Positions 14,777 to 23,623 of a DNA stretch of 64,000 nt are shown here, piece by piece. The notes below the pieces were generated by a model. That model had not been told where the DNA came from and did no database searches. It saw only the letters and a list, made by a program, of their open reading frames with translations. The number at the start of each line of letters is the position of its first letter. The stretch's first letter is position 1. The DNA is from JBEIFW01 sp046081125 (GTDB taxonomy: Bacteria > Actinomycetota > Acidimicrobiia > Acidimicrobiales > Ilumatobacteraceae). A program made the position numbers and the translations under genes. The stretch is taken from assembly GCA_046081125.1 (NCBI GenBank), contig JBJTVH010000032.1, positions 5,296 through 69,295 on the forward strand. Direction: 5' to 3'.

Positions 14777-15382
14777 GTGGACGACCGGGTCGAGTTGTTC
14801 GTGCGCACGGCGGTCACCGTCGGGGTGATCCTCGACCCGCCCGGCAACGTGCCGATCTTCCTCGCGCTCGCCCGGGACTTCGACACCGCGCACCGCCGCC
14901 GGGCCGCCTGGCAAGCGACCGGGCTGGCGACGGTGCTCATCCTCGGGTTCGCGCTGTTTGGTGACGTCGTGCTGCGCGTGCTCGGGATCTCGTTGAGCGC
15001 GCTCCAGGTCGCCGGGGGCCTGCTGCTCAGCCTCGTGGCGCTGCAGCTGCTCGGCCCGTGGAAGACCGACGACGACACGCCGGCCACCCACAACGTGGCC
15101 CTCGTCCCGCTGGGCACCCCGCTCCTAGCCGGACCGGGAGCGATCGCGGCAACGATGGTGGCGGTACGAGGCGCCGGTGACGTGCCCGGCGTGGCCTTCG
15201 CCGTCGCCGGTCTGGTCGCGGCGCTCGCCGGCACCCTCGTGTGTCTGCGGTTCGCCGCCAGCTTCGCGAAATACCTGAGCGACAACGCTCTTCACGTCCT
15301 CAGTCAGATCATGGGCCTGCTCACCGCAGCGATCGCCGTGGAGCTCGTCGCCGACGGGGTGCGCGGATTGGCTGCCGCCTAG
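14777..15382 (+). CDS. MarC-family (UPF0056) membrane protein
   Basis: Six-helix membrane protein, 201 residues. ILDPPGNVPIFLAL in the first helix and PLGTPLLAGPGAIAATM in the second half are the MarC-family repeats, each with the helix-breaking proline/glycine pattern. The family is widespread in the cytoplasmic membrane; the old link with multiple antibiotic resistance has not held, so its transport role is open. The GTG start has a leaderless-type hexamer 7 nt upstream. It diverges from the DoxX-photolyase operon. Confidence 0.85.
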   Translation: MDDRVELFVRTAVTVGVILDPPGNVPIFLALARDFDTAHRRRAAWQATGLATVLILGFALFGDVVLRVLGISLSALQVAGGLLLSLVALQLLGPWKTDDDTPATHNVALVPLGTPLLAGPGAIAATMVAVRGAGDVPGVAFAVAGLVAALAGTLVCLRFAASFAKYLSDNALHVLSQIMGLLTAAIAVELVADGVRGLAAA

Positions 15383-15424
15383 GCCGCACCGGGCAGGATG
15401 GCCCGGCACGCAGGAGGGGGACAC

Positions 15425-18400
15425 ATGGGTGTGACGAGGGTGCTGGTCGCGAACCGCGGCGAGATCGCGGTGCGCGTGATCCGGGCCGCAGCCGACCTCG
15501 GGATCGCGTCGGTCGCGGTCGAATCGGGCGACGACGCCGGATCGCTCGCCGGGCGGCTCGCCGATGCGGTGGTGCCGTTGGGCCGCAGCGGCGTCGCGGC
15601 CTACCTGGACCGCGACCGGCTCGTTGCGCTCGCACTCGAAGCCGGGTGCGACGCGGTGCACCCGGGCTACGGGTTCCTGTCGGAGGACGCCGGGTTCGCC
15701 GCCGCCGTCGAAGCGGCCGGGCTGGTCTTCGTCGGACCCACCCCGGCGGCGATGGCCGCCCTCGGCGACAAGGCCGCCGCCCGGCGGGCGGCGACCGCGG
15801 CCGGGGTCCCGGTGTTGCCGGCGACCGACGGGCCGACCTCGCTCGAAGCCGCCGGCGAGTTCCTGGCCGAGCACGGACCGTTGGTGCTCAAGGCGATCGC
15901 GGGTGGGGGCGGGCGGGGGATGCGCCTGGTCCGCAGCGTCGAGGAGTTGGCCGAGGCCTGGGAGCGGGCCCGGTCCGAGGCGCAGGCGGCTTTCGGCAAC
16001 GGCGACGTGTACGCCGAGCGGCTCGTCGAACGGGCCCGCCACGTCGAGGTGCAGGTGCTCGGCGACGCGACCGGTGCCGTGATCCACCTCGGCACGCGCG
16101 ACTGCAGCCTGCAGCGCCGTCACCAGAAGCTCGTCGAGCTGGCGCCCGCCCCGGATCTCGACGACACCCTGCGCGCCGCGCTGCACGACGCCGCCGTGCG
16201 CCTCGCCACCTCGGTCGGCTACCGCGGGGCCGGCACCGTCGAGTTCCTGGTCGACACCTCGGCCGGCAACGCCGCCGGCAACGCTGCTGGCAACGTCGCC
16301 GGAAGCGCCGCCGGCACGTTCGCCTTCATCGAGGCCAACGCCCGCCTGCAGGTGGAGCACACGGTGACCGAAGAGATCACCGGCGTGGATCTCGTCCAGG
16401 CCCAGCTGCGGATCGCGGCGGGCGCTTCGCTGGCCGATCTCGGCCTGGCGACACCGCCGCTCGTGCGGGGTGCAGCGGTGCAGCTACGGATCAACCGCGA
16501 GGTGCTCGCCGCCGATGGCACGGTGAAGCCGGCCGGCGGCACGATCAGCGCGCTCGACGTGCCCGGCGGACCCGGCGTGCGGGTCGACACCGGGGCGTCG
16601 GTGGGCGACCGCCCGAGCCCCGCGTTCGACTCGCTGCTGGCCAAGCTGGTCGTGTCGGTCCCCTCGGGGCGTCTCGACGACCTGCTGGGCAAGGCCGCTC
16701 GCACCCTGCGCGAGCTGCGCGTCGAGGGGGTGGCGACCAACGCCGGCGTGCTGCGGGCATTGCTCGAACGGCCCGAGGTGCGCGCCTGGACGGCCACCAC
16801 CCGCTTCGTCGACGCCCACGTCGCCGAGCTCGTCGCCGCGGCCCCGCCCCCGGTGACCGGCCCGGCCGTCGCCGGCGCCACCCGACCGGGCCTGGCCGGG
16901 GTGCGCGTGACGAGCGACGATCCATTGGCGGTGCTCGCCCTCGGCAAGACCGAGGGGGCACCCGCCGTCGCCGCACCGGTCGCCGTGGAGGACGGCCCGG
17001 TGGTCCGGGCCCCGATCCAGGGCACGATCGTGTCGGTCGACGTCGCCGAAGGCGACCTGATCCCCGTCGGGGCGCCGGTCGCCGTGATGGAGGCGATGAA
17101 GATGGAGCACGTCGTCACCGCCACCGTTTCGGGCCGGGTCGTGCAGGTAACCGTGGCCAAGGGCGACACGGTCTGGGAGGACCACGTCCTCGTCGTGCTC
17201 GAACCGGCCGACGTCGCCGAGACGGGTGGTGGCGGGGAGCAGGCCGTCGACCTCGACCGGATCCGGCCCGACCTCGCCGAGGTAATCGAGCGCCACGAGA
17301 TCGGCCTCGACCACCGCCGGCCCGACGCGGTGGCCCGGCGCCGCAAGACCGACCAGCGCACCGCCCGTGAGAACGTCGCCGATCTCGTCGACGAGGGCTC
17401 CTTCGTCGAGTACGGCGCGCTCGCAATCGCCGCTCAGCGACGCCGCCGGCCGTTGCAGGAGCTGATCGAGAAGACGCCGGCGGACGGCATGGTGACCGGG
17501 ATCGGCCGCGTCGGGGGCCACCCGACGGTCGTGCTGTCGTACGACTACACGGTGCTCGCCGGCACGCAAGGCCAGCAGAACCACCGCAAAAAGGACCGGC
17601 TGTTCGAGCTCGCCGAGCGCCAGCGCCTGCCGGTAGTGCTGCTGACCGAAGGCGGCGGCGGGCGCCCCGGCGACACCGACGCCATCGGCGGTGGCGGGCT
17701 CGACTGCCTTGCGTTCCTCTGGTTCGCGCAGCTCTCCGGGCTCGTGCCGCTGGTCGGGATCAACTCCGGTCGCTGCTTCGCCGGCAACGCCGCGCTGCTC
17801 GGGTGCTGCGACGTGGTGATCGCGACCCCGAACTCGAACATCGGGATGGGCGGCCCGGCGATGATCGAGGGCGGCGGCCTGGGGGTGTTCCGCCCGGACG
17901 AGGTGGGCCCGATGGCGGTCCAGGTACCCAACGGCGTCGTCGACATCGTCGCCGCCGACGAGGCCGATGCGGTCGCGATCGCGAAGCAGTACCTGTCGTA
18001 CTTCCACGGCCCGGAACCCGACTGGTCCTGCGCCGACCAGCGTCTGTTGCGCCACGCCATCCCCGAGAACCGTCTGCGCACCTACGACGTCCGCCAGGTG
18101 ATCGCGACGATGTTCGACGAGGGGTCGGTGCTCGAGCTGCGCCGCCACTTCGGCGTCGGCATGGTGACCGCGCTCGCCAAGATCGAGGGCCGCCCGGTCG
18201 GCGTGGTGTCCAACAACCCCAACCATCTTGCGGGCGCCATCGACTCCGACGGCGCCGACAAAGCGGCCCGGTTCCTGCAGCTGTGCGACGCGTTCGATCT
18301 GCCGGTCGTGTTCCTGTGCGACACCCCGGGGATGATGGTCGGGCCCGAGGTGGAGAAGACCGCGCTGGTCCGGCACTGTTCCCGGCTGTTCGTCACCGGC

Positions 18401-18796
18401 GCGAACCTGACCGTGCCGTTCGTGACGATCGTGCTGCGCAAGGGCTACGGCCTGGGGGCCCAGGCGATGGCCGGCGGGAGCTTCCGGGCGCCGCTGTTCA
18501 CCGTCGGCTGGCCGACCAGCGAGTTCGGCGGGATGGGGCTCGAGGGCGCAGTGAAGCTGGGGTTCCGCAACGAACTCGCCGCCATCGAGGACCCGGTGGC
18601 CCGCAAGAAGGAGTTCGACGACCGGGTCGCCCGGATGTACGAGAACGGCAAGGGCGTCTCGATGGCGTCCCACCTGGAGATCGACGACGTGATCGACCCG
18701 GCCGACAGCCGCCGTTGGATCCTGTCGGCGTTCGCGGCAGCCCCGGCCCCGGCGGCGCGCACCGGCAAGAAGCGACCCAACATCGACACCTGGTGA
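15425..18796 (+). CDS. Single-chain biotin-dependent acyl-CoA carboxylase
   Basis: 1123-residue enzyme carrying all three activities of an acyl-CoA carboxylase. Biotin carboxylase covers about res 1-450 (LVANRGEIAVRVIRAA; ATP loop GGGGRGM 160-166; EANARLQVEH 303-312). The biotin carrier is at 525-597 with biotinyl lysine K560 in EAMKM. The carboxyltransferase runs from 615 to the end. Fusion in one chain recalls the long-chain acyl-CoA carboxylases of mycobacteria. It makes malonyl- or methylmalonyl-type CoA esters. The start at ATG 15425 is set by AGGAGGGGGACAC before it. Odd: a low-complexity Ala-Gly-Asn insertion at res 279-297, just before the catalytic strand, and EANAR in place of the usual E-M-N-x-R. 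Confidence 0.9.
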   Translation: MGVTRVLVANRGEIAVRVIRAAADLGIASVAVESGDDAGSLAGRLADAVVPLGRSGVAAYLDRDRLVALALEAGCDAVHPGYGFLSEDAGFAAAVEAAGLVFVGPTPAAMAALGDKAAARRAATAAGVPVLPATDGPTSLEAAGEFLAEHGPLVLKAIAGGGGRGMRLVRSVEELAEAWERARSEAQAAFGNGDVYAERLVERARHVEVQVLGDATGAVIHLGTRDCSLQRRHQKLVELAPAPDLDDTLRAALHDAAVRLATSVGYRGAGTVEFLVDTSAGNAAGNAAGNVAGSAAGTFAFIEANARLQVEHTVTEEITGVDLVQAQLRIAAGASLADLGLATPPLVRGAAVQLRINREVLAADGTVKPAGGTISALDVPGGPGVRVDTGASVGDRPSPAFDSLLAKLVVSVPSGRLDDLLGKAARTLRELRVEGVATNAGVLRALLERPEVRAWTATTRFVDAHVAELVAAAPPPVTGPAVAGATRPGLAGVRVTSDDPLAVLALGKTEGAPAVAAPVAVEDGPVVRAPIQGTIVSVDVAEGDLIPVGAPVAVMEAMKMEHVVTATVSGRVVQVTVAKGDTVWEDHVLVVLEPADVAETGGGGEQAVDLDRIRPDLAEVIERHEIGLDHRRPDAVARRRKTDQRTARENVADLVDEGSFVEYGALAIAAQRRRRPLQELIEKTPADGMVTGIGRVGGHPTVVLSYDYTVLAGTQGQQNHRKKDRLFELAERQRLPVVLLTEGGGGRPGDTDAIGGGGLDCLAFLWFAQLSGLVPLVGINSGRCFAGNAALLGCCDVVIATPNSNIGMGGPAMIEGGGLGVFRPDEVGPMAVQVPNGVVDIVAADEADAVAIAKQYLSYFHGPEPDWSCADQRLLRHAIPENRLRTYDVRQVIATMFDEGSVLELRRHFGVGMVTALAKIEGRPVGVVSNNPNHLAGAIDSDGADKAARFLQLCDAFDLPVVFLCDTPGMMVGPEVEKTALVRHCSRLFVTGANLTVPFVTIVLRKGYGLGAQAMAGGSFRAPLFTVGWPTSEFGGMGLEGAVKLGFRNELAAIEDPVARKKEFDDRVARMYENGKGVSMASHLEIDDVIDPADSRRWILSAFAAAPAPAARTGKKRPNIDTW
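16259..16315 (+). repeat. In-frame 12-bp repeat inside the biotin carboxylase domain
   Basis: Four units of about GCCGGCAACGCC encode Ala-Gly-Asn-Ala repeats (res 279-297), the later copies diverged. They sit in a beta-hairpin loop directly before the conserved EANARLQVEH segment. Confidence 0.8.
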
Positions 18797-18812
18797 CCCC
18801 GAGCGGGCGCCA

Positions 18813-18879
18813 TTCCGCCGCGCCCGAGCTTCCGCCGCGCCCGGGCCGACGCCGTACGGACAGCCCCCGTACGGACAGC
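18813..18879. repeat. Two short tandem duplications between convergent genes
   Basis: TTCCGCCGCGCCCG occurs at 18813 and 18830 (period 17), and CCGTACGGACAGC at 18852 and 18867 (period 15), filling most of the 93-bp gap between the carboxylase and MFS gene ends. No clear terminator. Confidence 0.7.
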
Positions 18880-18889
18880 GCCCGTTCGC

Positions 18890-20263
18890 TCAGGCGGCAC
18901 CGGTGAGCGCCGGGCGCACTCGCCGGGTCCGACCCATCATGAGCCCGAACGGCACCGAGGCGACCGCCACGGCGCCCGCGACTGCGAACGCGGCGGCGTA
19001 CCGCCCGGCGCTGTCGCCGTCGCCGAGCACGGCGAACATCGCCTGGATGCCCGACAGCATCCCGAGGTTCACCAGCGTCGAGGACATGCCGTTCGCAACG
19101 CCGAGATCGCCCGGGTCGACCGACCGGGCGACCGCCGTGCCATAGGACGGCTGGGCCAGGCCGACCGCCCCGCCGGACAGCACGAGCGCGATCGGCACGA
19201 GCCAGGTCTGCTCGGTGAGGGCGGCGGCCACGAGCACGGCGCACCCGGCCGCTAGGCCCGCCGCGCCGACGAGCACCATCGGGCGCTCCCCGAACCGTTG
19301 CCCGAGCCGGCCCCCGATCGGCGAGCACAGGCTCATCGAGGCCGGTCGGGCGAGCAGCAGCAGCGCCGACGCCCCGACGCTCAGCCCGAAGCGCTCCTGC
19401 AGCAGCAGCGGGGCGACCACGAACCCGCCGATGTAGGCGAACTGCGCCATCCCGTTGGCGCAGATGGATCCGGTGAACTCGGGGATCCGGAAGTAGTCGA
19501 GCGCGATCAACGGAACGGCGATCCGGCGCTCCACCCGCACGAACCCCACGATGCTCACCGCGGCGAGCGCGAGCAGGCCGGCACCGACGGCGGGACCGAG
19601 CCCCCGGGAGAACGCCTCGAGACCGAGCAGTGCCGCGAGCACCCCGAGCCCGAGCAGGCCCGCCCCCAGCCAGTCGATGCGCACGCCGGTCTGGCGGGAC
19701 CCGGGACGCACGACGACGAGCGAGCACACCAAGCCGGTCGCGGCCACGGGCGCGAGCAGCGCGAAGACCGAGCGCCAGCCGAACGCGTCGACCATCGGTC
19801 CGCCGGCGATGAGCGCAAGCGTCGGCACGCCGACCATCACCATCTGGAACCAGCCGAGGATCCGGGGCCGCGCGGCCGGTTCGACCGAGGCGAGCACCAG
19901 GGCCATGCCGTTGGGCATCGCGGCCGCCATTCCTGCGCCCACCACCACCCGGGCGGCGACGAAGCTCGCCGCGCTCCACGCCAGGCCGCACGCCACCGTG
20001 CCGGTCACGATCACTGCGGCCCCGACGAGGAACACCGGGCGGTGCCCCTTCACGTCGCCGAGCTTGCCCAGCACCGGCGTCCCGATCCCCATCGCGAGGA
20101 ACAGGCCGCTGACGCCCCAGGACAGCGTCGACGCGCTCGAGCCGAGGTCCTGTGCGATGCGGCCGAGCGCCGTGGTCACGATCGTCATCGATGACGAGAA
20201 GGACACGACCGACAGCAGCACCACCGCCAGCAACCGCCGGGCGTACGGATCGGCGGCGGGCAC
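18890..20263 (-). CDS. MFS transporter, DHA2-like
   Basis: Major facilitator superfamily transporter, 457 residues, with about 12-14 hydrophobic segments. The N-terminal half has LGKLGDVKGHRPVFLVGA (the loop 2-3 motif A) and RVVVGAGMAAAMPNGMAL, and the second half GGRLGQRFGERPMVLVG. This is the drug:proton antiporter pattern of the DHA2/EmrB group; the substrate is unknown. The GTG start lies 6 nt after TACGAT. It shares its strand with the SDR gene 45 bp upstream but seems to have its own promoter. Confidence 0.85.
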   Translation of the reverse strand: MPAADPYARRLLAVVLLSVVSFSSSMTIVTTALGRIAQDLGSSASTLSWGVSGLFLAMGIGTPVLGKLGDVKGHRPVFLVGAAVIVTGTVACGLAWSAASFVAARVVVGAGMAAAMPNGMALVLASVEPAARPRILGWFQMVMVGVPTLALIAGGPMVDAFGWRSVFALLAPVAATGLVCSLVVVRPGSRQTGVRIDWLGAGLLGLGVLAALLGLEAFSRGLGPAVGAGLLALAAVSIVGFVRVERRIAVPLIALDYFRIPEFTGSICANGMAQFAYIGGFVVAPLLLQERFGLSVGASALLLLARPASMSLCSPIGGRLGQRFGERPMVLVGAAGLAAGCAVLVAAALTEQTWLVPIALVLSGGAVGLAQPSYGTAVARSVDPGDLGVANGMSSTLVNLGMLSGIQAMFAVLGDGDSAGRYAAAFAVAGAVAVASVPFGLMMGRTRRVRPALTGAA

Positions 20264-20269
20264 TGCCCG

Positions 20270-20275
20270 ATCGTA
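20270..20275 (-). promoter_or_regulatory. Leaderless-type -10 hexamer of the MFS gene
   Basis: TACGAT ends 6 nt before GTG 20263. Confidence 0.4.
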
Positions 20276-20308
20276 CGGGGGCGTCCCCGCACCGACCGGA
20301 CCGGACCG

Positions 20309-21145
<837 letters not shown>

Positions 21146-21155
21146 GGTGAGCCTC

Positions 21156-21178
21156 CCCGGCGCAGGCTACGCGCCGGG
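21156..21178. promoter_or_regulatory. Hairpin next to the SDR ribosome binding site
   Basis: CCCGGCGC (21156-21163) and GCGCCGGG (21171-21178) are perfect 8-bp arms around a 7-nt loop. On the SDR strand the stem runs straight into the GGGGAGG ribosome binding site, so it could control translation or be an operator between the divergent SDR and PNPOx-like genes. Confidence 0.4.
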
Positions 21179-21224
21179 ACCCGGAGATGACCGAGGTCCC
21201 TGGACCGGGCGGCCTGGTGCGGCC

Positions 21225-21230
21225 CATGCT
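21225..21230 (+). promoter_or_regulatory. Leaderless-type -10 hexamer of the PNPOx-like gene
   Basis: CATGCT ends 6 nt before ATG 21237. Confidence 0.35.
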
Positions 21231-21236
21231 GTGGGC

Positions 21237-21701
21237 ATGGGTGACGCCCTCGCCGAGGTCCTCGACCGGGAGGAGTGCCTGCGCCTGCTGGCCCAGGTAC
21301 CCGTCGGGCGGGTGGCCGTCGTCGACAGCGGCGGGCCGGTCGTGCTCCCCGTCAACCATCGGCTCGTGCGGACCGTCGGGCCCGACGCGGCCGAGGCGGT
21401 GTGGGTGCTGATGCGCACCGCGCCGGGCAGCACCCTCGACCGCCAGGGGATCGCCCCGGCCGCGTTCCAGGCCGACGGGATCGACGAGTACCACCGCCGC
21501 GGCTGGTCCGTGCTCGCTCGCGGCGTGCTCCACCACCTCGACACCCCGACCGCCGCGTGGCTGGCCGAGCACTGCCGCCCCGAGCCCTGGCTCGTCGGGC
21601 CGCTCGAGCGCTGGATCGGCCTGGAGGTCACGGCGATCAGCGGCCGACGGCTCGTCGACGCCGAGCAGACGTGGGTGTTCCACGTCCGCGGCTACCTCTG
21701 A
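21237..21701 (+). CDS. Pyridoxamine-5'-phosphate-oxidase-fold flavin protein
   Basis: 154-residue split-barrel protein of the PNPOx-like group that binds FMN or F420. ECLRLLAQVPVGRVAVVD at the start and PVVLPVNHRLV are the typical first strands, and the conserved end (GLEVTAISGRRL) closes the barrel. Relatives include nitroreductase-like and F420-dependent reductases; substrate unknown. It diverges from the SDR gene. The start ATG 21237 follows CATGCT by 6 nt; upstream frame continuation is not protein-like. Confidence 0.8.
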   Translation: MGDALAEVLDREECLRLLAQVPVGRVAVVDSGGPVVLPVNHRLVRTVGPDAAEAVWVLMRTAPGSTLDRQGIAPAAFQADGIDEYHRRGWSVLARGVLHHLDTPTAAWLAEHCRPEPWLVGPLERWIGLEVTAISGRRLVDAEQTWVFHVRGYL

Positions 21702-21718
21702 GCCGTTGCGGTCCAACG

Positions 21719-22606
21719 GTGGCGGGCCCCACCCCGAGCGATGACGACCCATGGGCGGGCGCACCCCGTCGCCGGGGCCGCCGGCTACCCGGCCTGCTCG
21801 CCCAGGCCACGGCGCTCGGCGGTCCGGCGATCGTCGCGTCGGGACCGCTCGGAGTTGGCGCAGCGGCGCTCTGCTCCCCCGGTCTGCGCCAACTCCTGCG
21901 CCGGCCTGCGACGCAGGCCGGCGGCGAGCGACTGCGGCTGCTGTCCTGGAACGTCGAGGCCACCAACGACCCGGCGGCCGTCGTCGCCGGGGTCCGGGCC
22001 GAACCGGTCGACGTGGCGGCGCTGTTCGAGCTGACCACGGCGATGCTCGAGGCCCTCCGCACCGCCGGCATTCCCGACGCCGTGTCCCACACCGGCCGCG
22101 CCGCCCGGGGTCGCTGGCCACCCGACTACTTCGGTATCGCCCTCCTCGGCCCCGTGGTGGGCGTCGTGCACCGGATCGAGGCGACGTGTGCCGTGCGGAC
22201 CGAGCTGCCGATCGCGGGCGGCGACGGCCGCCCGGCGGTGCTGTGGGCGATCCGGCCGACGGCGCCGATCTGCTCGTGGCGGGTCGCCTCCTGGCGAGCG
22301 TTCTGGACCGAGTTCGACCGGCGCCTCACCGCCGAGGACCCGTCCCGGGCGCTCGTGGTGTGCGGCGATCTCAACTCCACGATCTGGCACCGGCCCCTGC
22401 AGGACCTCGCGCAGCGGCACGGGTTGCGATCGTCTCGAAGCGGTGCGCTCGGCGGTACCTGGCGGCACCCCGTGCTCGGCTGGCGGGCCACGCTCGACCA
22501 CGTCCTCGTGCGGGGCCTCGCGGTCCGCGCCGCCGCGCTGGCCGACGCCCACGGCAGCGACCACCGGCCGGTCGTGGTCGACCTCGAGGGGTGGCCGCTG
22601 GCATGA
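21719..22606 (+). CDS. Endonuclease/exonuclease/phosphatase-family protein
   Basis: EEP-fold hydrolase, about 295 residues. The four EEP landmarks are in order: LLSWNVEATN, a middle glutamate region (LFELTTAMLEAL), CGDLNSTIWHRPL, and TLDHVLVRGL followed by GSDHRPVVVDL, giving the Asp-His pair and metal ligands. Members cleave DNA, RNA or phosphoesters, including secreted or membrane-linked forms in actinobacteria. The N-terminus before the fold is Arg-rich with one hydrophobic stretch (LLAQATALGGPAIVASGPLG), perhaps a membrane anchor. The GTG start, 17 nt after the previous stop, is uncertain. Confidence 0.75.
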   Translation: MAGPTPSDDDPWAGAPRRRGRRLPGLLAQATALGGPAIVASGPLGVGAAALCSPGLRQLLRRPATQAGGERLRLLSWNVEATNDPAAVVAGVRAEPVDVAALFELTTAMLEALRTAGIPDAVSHTGRAARGRWPPDYFGIALLGPVVGVVHRIEATCAVRTELPIAGGDGRPAVLWAIRPTAPICSWRVASWRAFWTEFDRRLTAEDPSRALVVCGDLNSTIWHRPLQDLAQRHGLRSSRSGALGGTWRHPVLGWRATLDHVLVRGLAVRAAALADAHGSDHRPVVVDLEGWPLA

Positions 22607-22613
22607 TCGGCGG

Positions 22614-22639
22614 CGATCGTCGATGGCCGTCGACGATCG
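22614..22639. promoter_or_regulatory. 26-bp inverted repeat before the MaoC pair
   Basis: Perfect 10-bp arms CGATCGTCGA (22614-22623) and TCGACGATCG (22630-22639) around TGGCCG, ending 2-3 nt before the GAGGAGGGG ribosome binding site of the next gene. A second direct copy of CGATCGTCGA begins at 22634. It is an operator candidate, or an intrinsic hairpin in the mRNA leader. Confidence 0.55.
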
Positions 22640-22654
22640 TCGAGGAGGGGACCC

Positions 22655-23155
22655 ATGGCCATCGATCGCTTCCCGGTGGAAGCCAGCCACATCCTGATGT
22701 TCGCCCGGGCGATCGGGGAGACGAACCCGATCTACAGCGACCCGGACCACGCCGCGGCGTCCGAGGTGGGTGGGATCGTCGCCCCGCCCACGTTCGTGCA
22801 GGCGTCCGCCCAGTTCGACCCGGACTACTTCCTGCGGCCCAAGCCGGGCCAGGTGTGGTTCGGCTCGGGCAAGGAACCGACCGGCATCGTGCGCCAGAAG
22901 TCCGAGGGCGAGGGATCGGGCGCCGCCGCCGGCGGCCTGCACGCCGAGCAGCACTACGTGTACCACCGCACCCCGCGCGCCGGCGACGTGCTCACCGGCA
23001 CCACCTTCCCGGGCAAGTCCTGGACCAAGGAGGGCAAGCGCGGCGGCCGGCTCCACTTCTCGGAGTCGGTCACCGAGTACCGGGACCAGAACGGCGAACT
23101 GGTGGTCACCGCCACCGGTGTCGGGGTCCGCACCGAGAAGGTCATCGAGAGCTGA
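22655..23155 (+). CDS. MaoC-like (R)-enoyl dehydratase subunit A (FAS1-like dehydratase domain)
   Basis: 166-residue hot-dog-fold protein of the N-terminal MaoC/FAS1-dehydratase group, similar in layout to the HadA/HadC partners. The hydratase motif region reads FARAIGETNPIYSDPDHA, without the Asp-x4-His dyad, as expected of the non-catalytic subunit. IVAPPTFVQAS and HAEQHYVYHRTPRAGDVL are family features. It has a strong ribosome binding site (GGAGGGGACCC before ATG). It is followed 11 bp later by the catalytic-type MaoC gene, so the two most likely form a heterodimer acting on 3-hydroxyacyl thioesters. Confidence 0.85.
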   Translation: MAIDRFPVEASHILMFARAIGETNPIYSDPDHAAASEVGGIVAPPTFVQASAQFDPDYFLRPKPGQVWFGSGKEPTGIVRQKSEGEGSGAAAGGLHAEQHYVYHRTPRAGDVLTGTTFPGKSWTKEGKRGGRLHFSESVTEYRDQNGELVVTATGVGVRTEKVIES

Positions 23156-23166
23156 GGGGCACCCAG

Positions 23167-23589
23167 ATGGCACTGAACGCATCCACGTTGCAGGTCGGCG
23201 AGCAGCGCACCGAGGTGCTCGTCGAGAACCTGAGCCGCACCCAGATCGTCATGTACGCCGGCGCGTCGGGCGACTACAACCCGGTGCACACCGACGAGGT
23301 CTTCGTCACCAAGGTGGCGGGGTACCCCACCGTCTTCGCCCACGGCATGCTCTCGATGGGCATGACCGGCCGGGTGCTCACCAACTGGGTCGGCGACGGC
23401 CGCCTCACCCGCTACGGCGTCCGCTTCGTCCGCCAGGTCTGGCCCGGCGACAGCCTGACCGCGACCGCCACGGTGACCGCCGTGCGCACCGAGGACGGCG
23501 TCGCGCTGGCGGACTTCGAGGTGGTCACCGTCAACCAGGACGGCGACCCGGTCGTGTCCGGCTACGCCACGGCCCGTCTCGACCCTTGA
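23167..23589 (+). CDS. MaoC-like (R)-enoyl dehydratase subunit B (catalytic type)
   Basis: 140-residue MaoC hot-dog protein. The full hydratase-2 motif YAGASGDYNPVHTDEVF holds the catalytic Asp and His, followed by FAHGMLSMG and FVRQVWPGDSL. It resembles HadB-type subunits. With the upstream subunit it should hydrate or dehydrate acyl-CoA or acyl-ACP (3R-hydroxyacyl to trans-2-enoyl). The start ATG follows GAGGGGCACCCAG, and the 11-bp spacing indicates one operon under the inverted repeat. Confidence 0.88.
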   Translation: MALNASTLQVGEQRTEVLVENLSRTQIVMYAGASGDYNPVHTDEVFVTKVAGYPTVFAHGMLSMGMTGRVLTNWVGDGRLTRYGVRFVRQVWPGDSLTATATVTAVRTEDGVALADFEVVTVNQDGDPVVSGYATARLDP

Positions 23590-23623
23590 GCCCGGGCGGA
23601 CCCGATCGGCCGGAGGGGCGGGC

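Noticed and set aside
16484..18673. A 729-codon open frame on the minus strand opposite the acyl-CoA carboxylase.
   Set aside because: The plus strand encodes a complete, motif-perfect enzyme; the opposite frame is His/Asp/Arg-rich with no motif, the usual shadow in very GC-rich DNA. Other long opposite-strand frames (5830-8019, 23801-26851, 39585-41543, 50076-52346) were rejected for the same reason.
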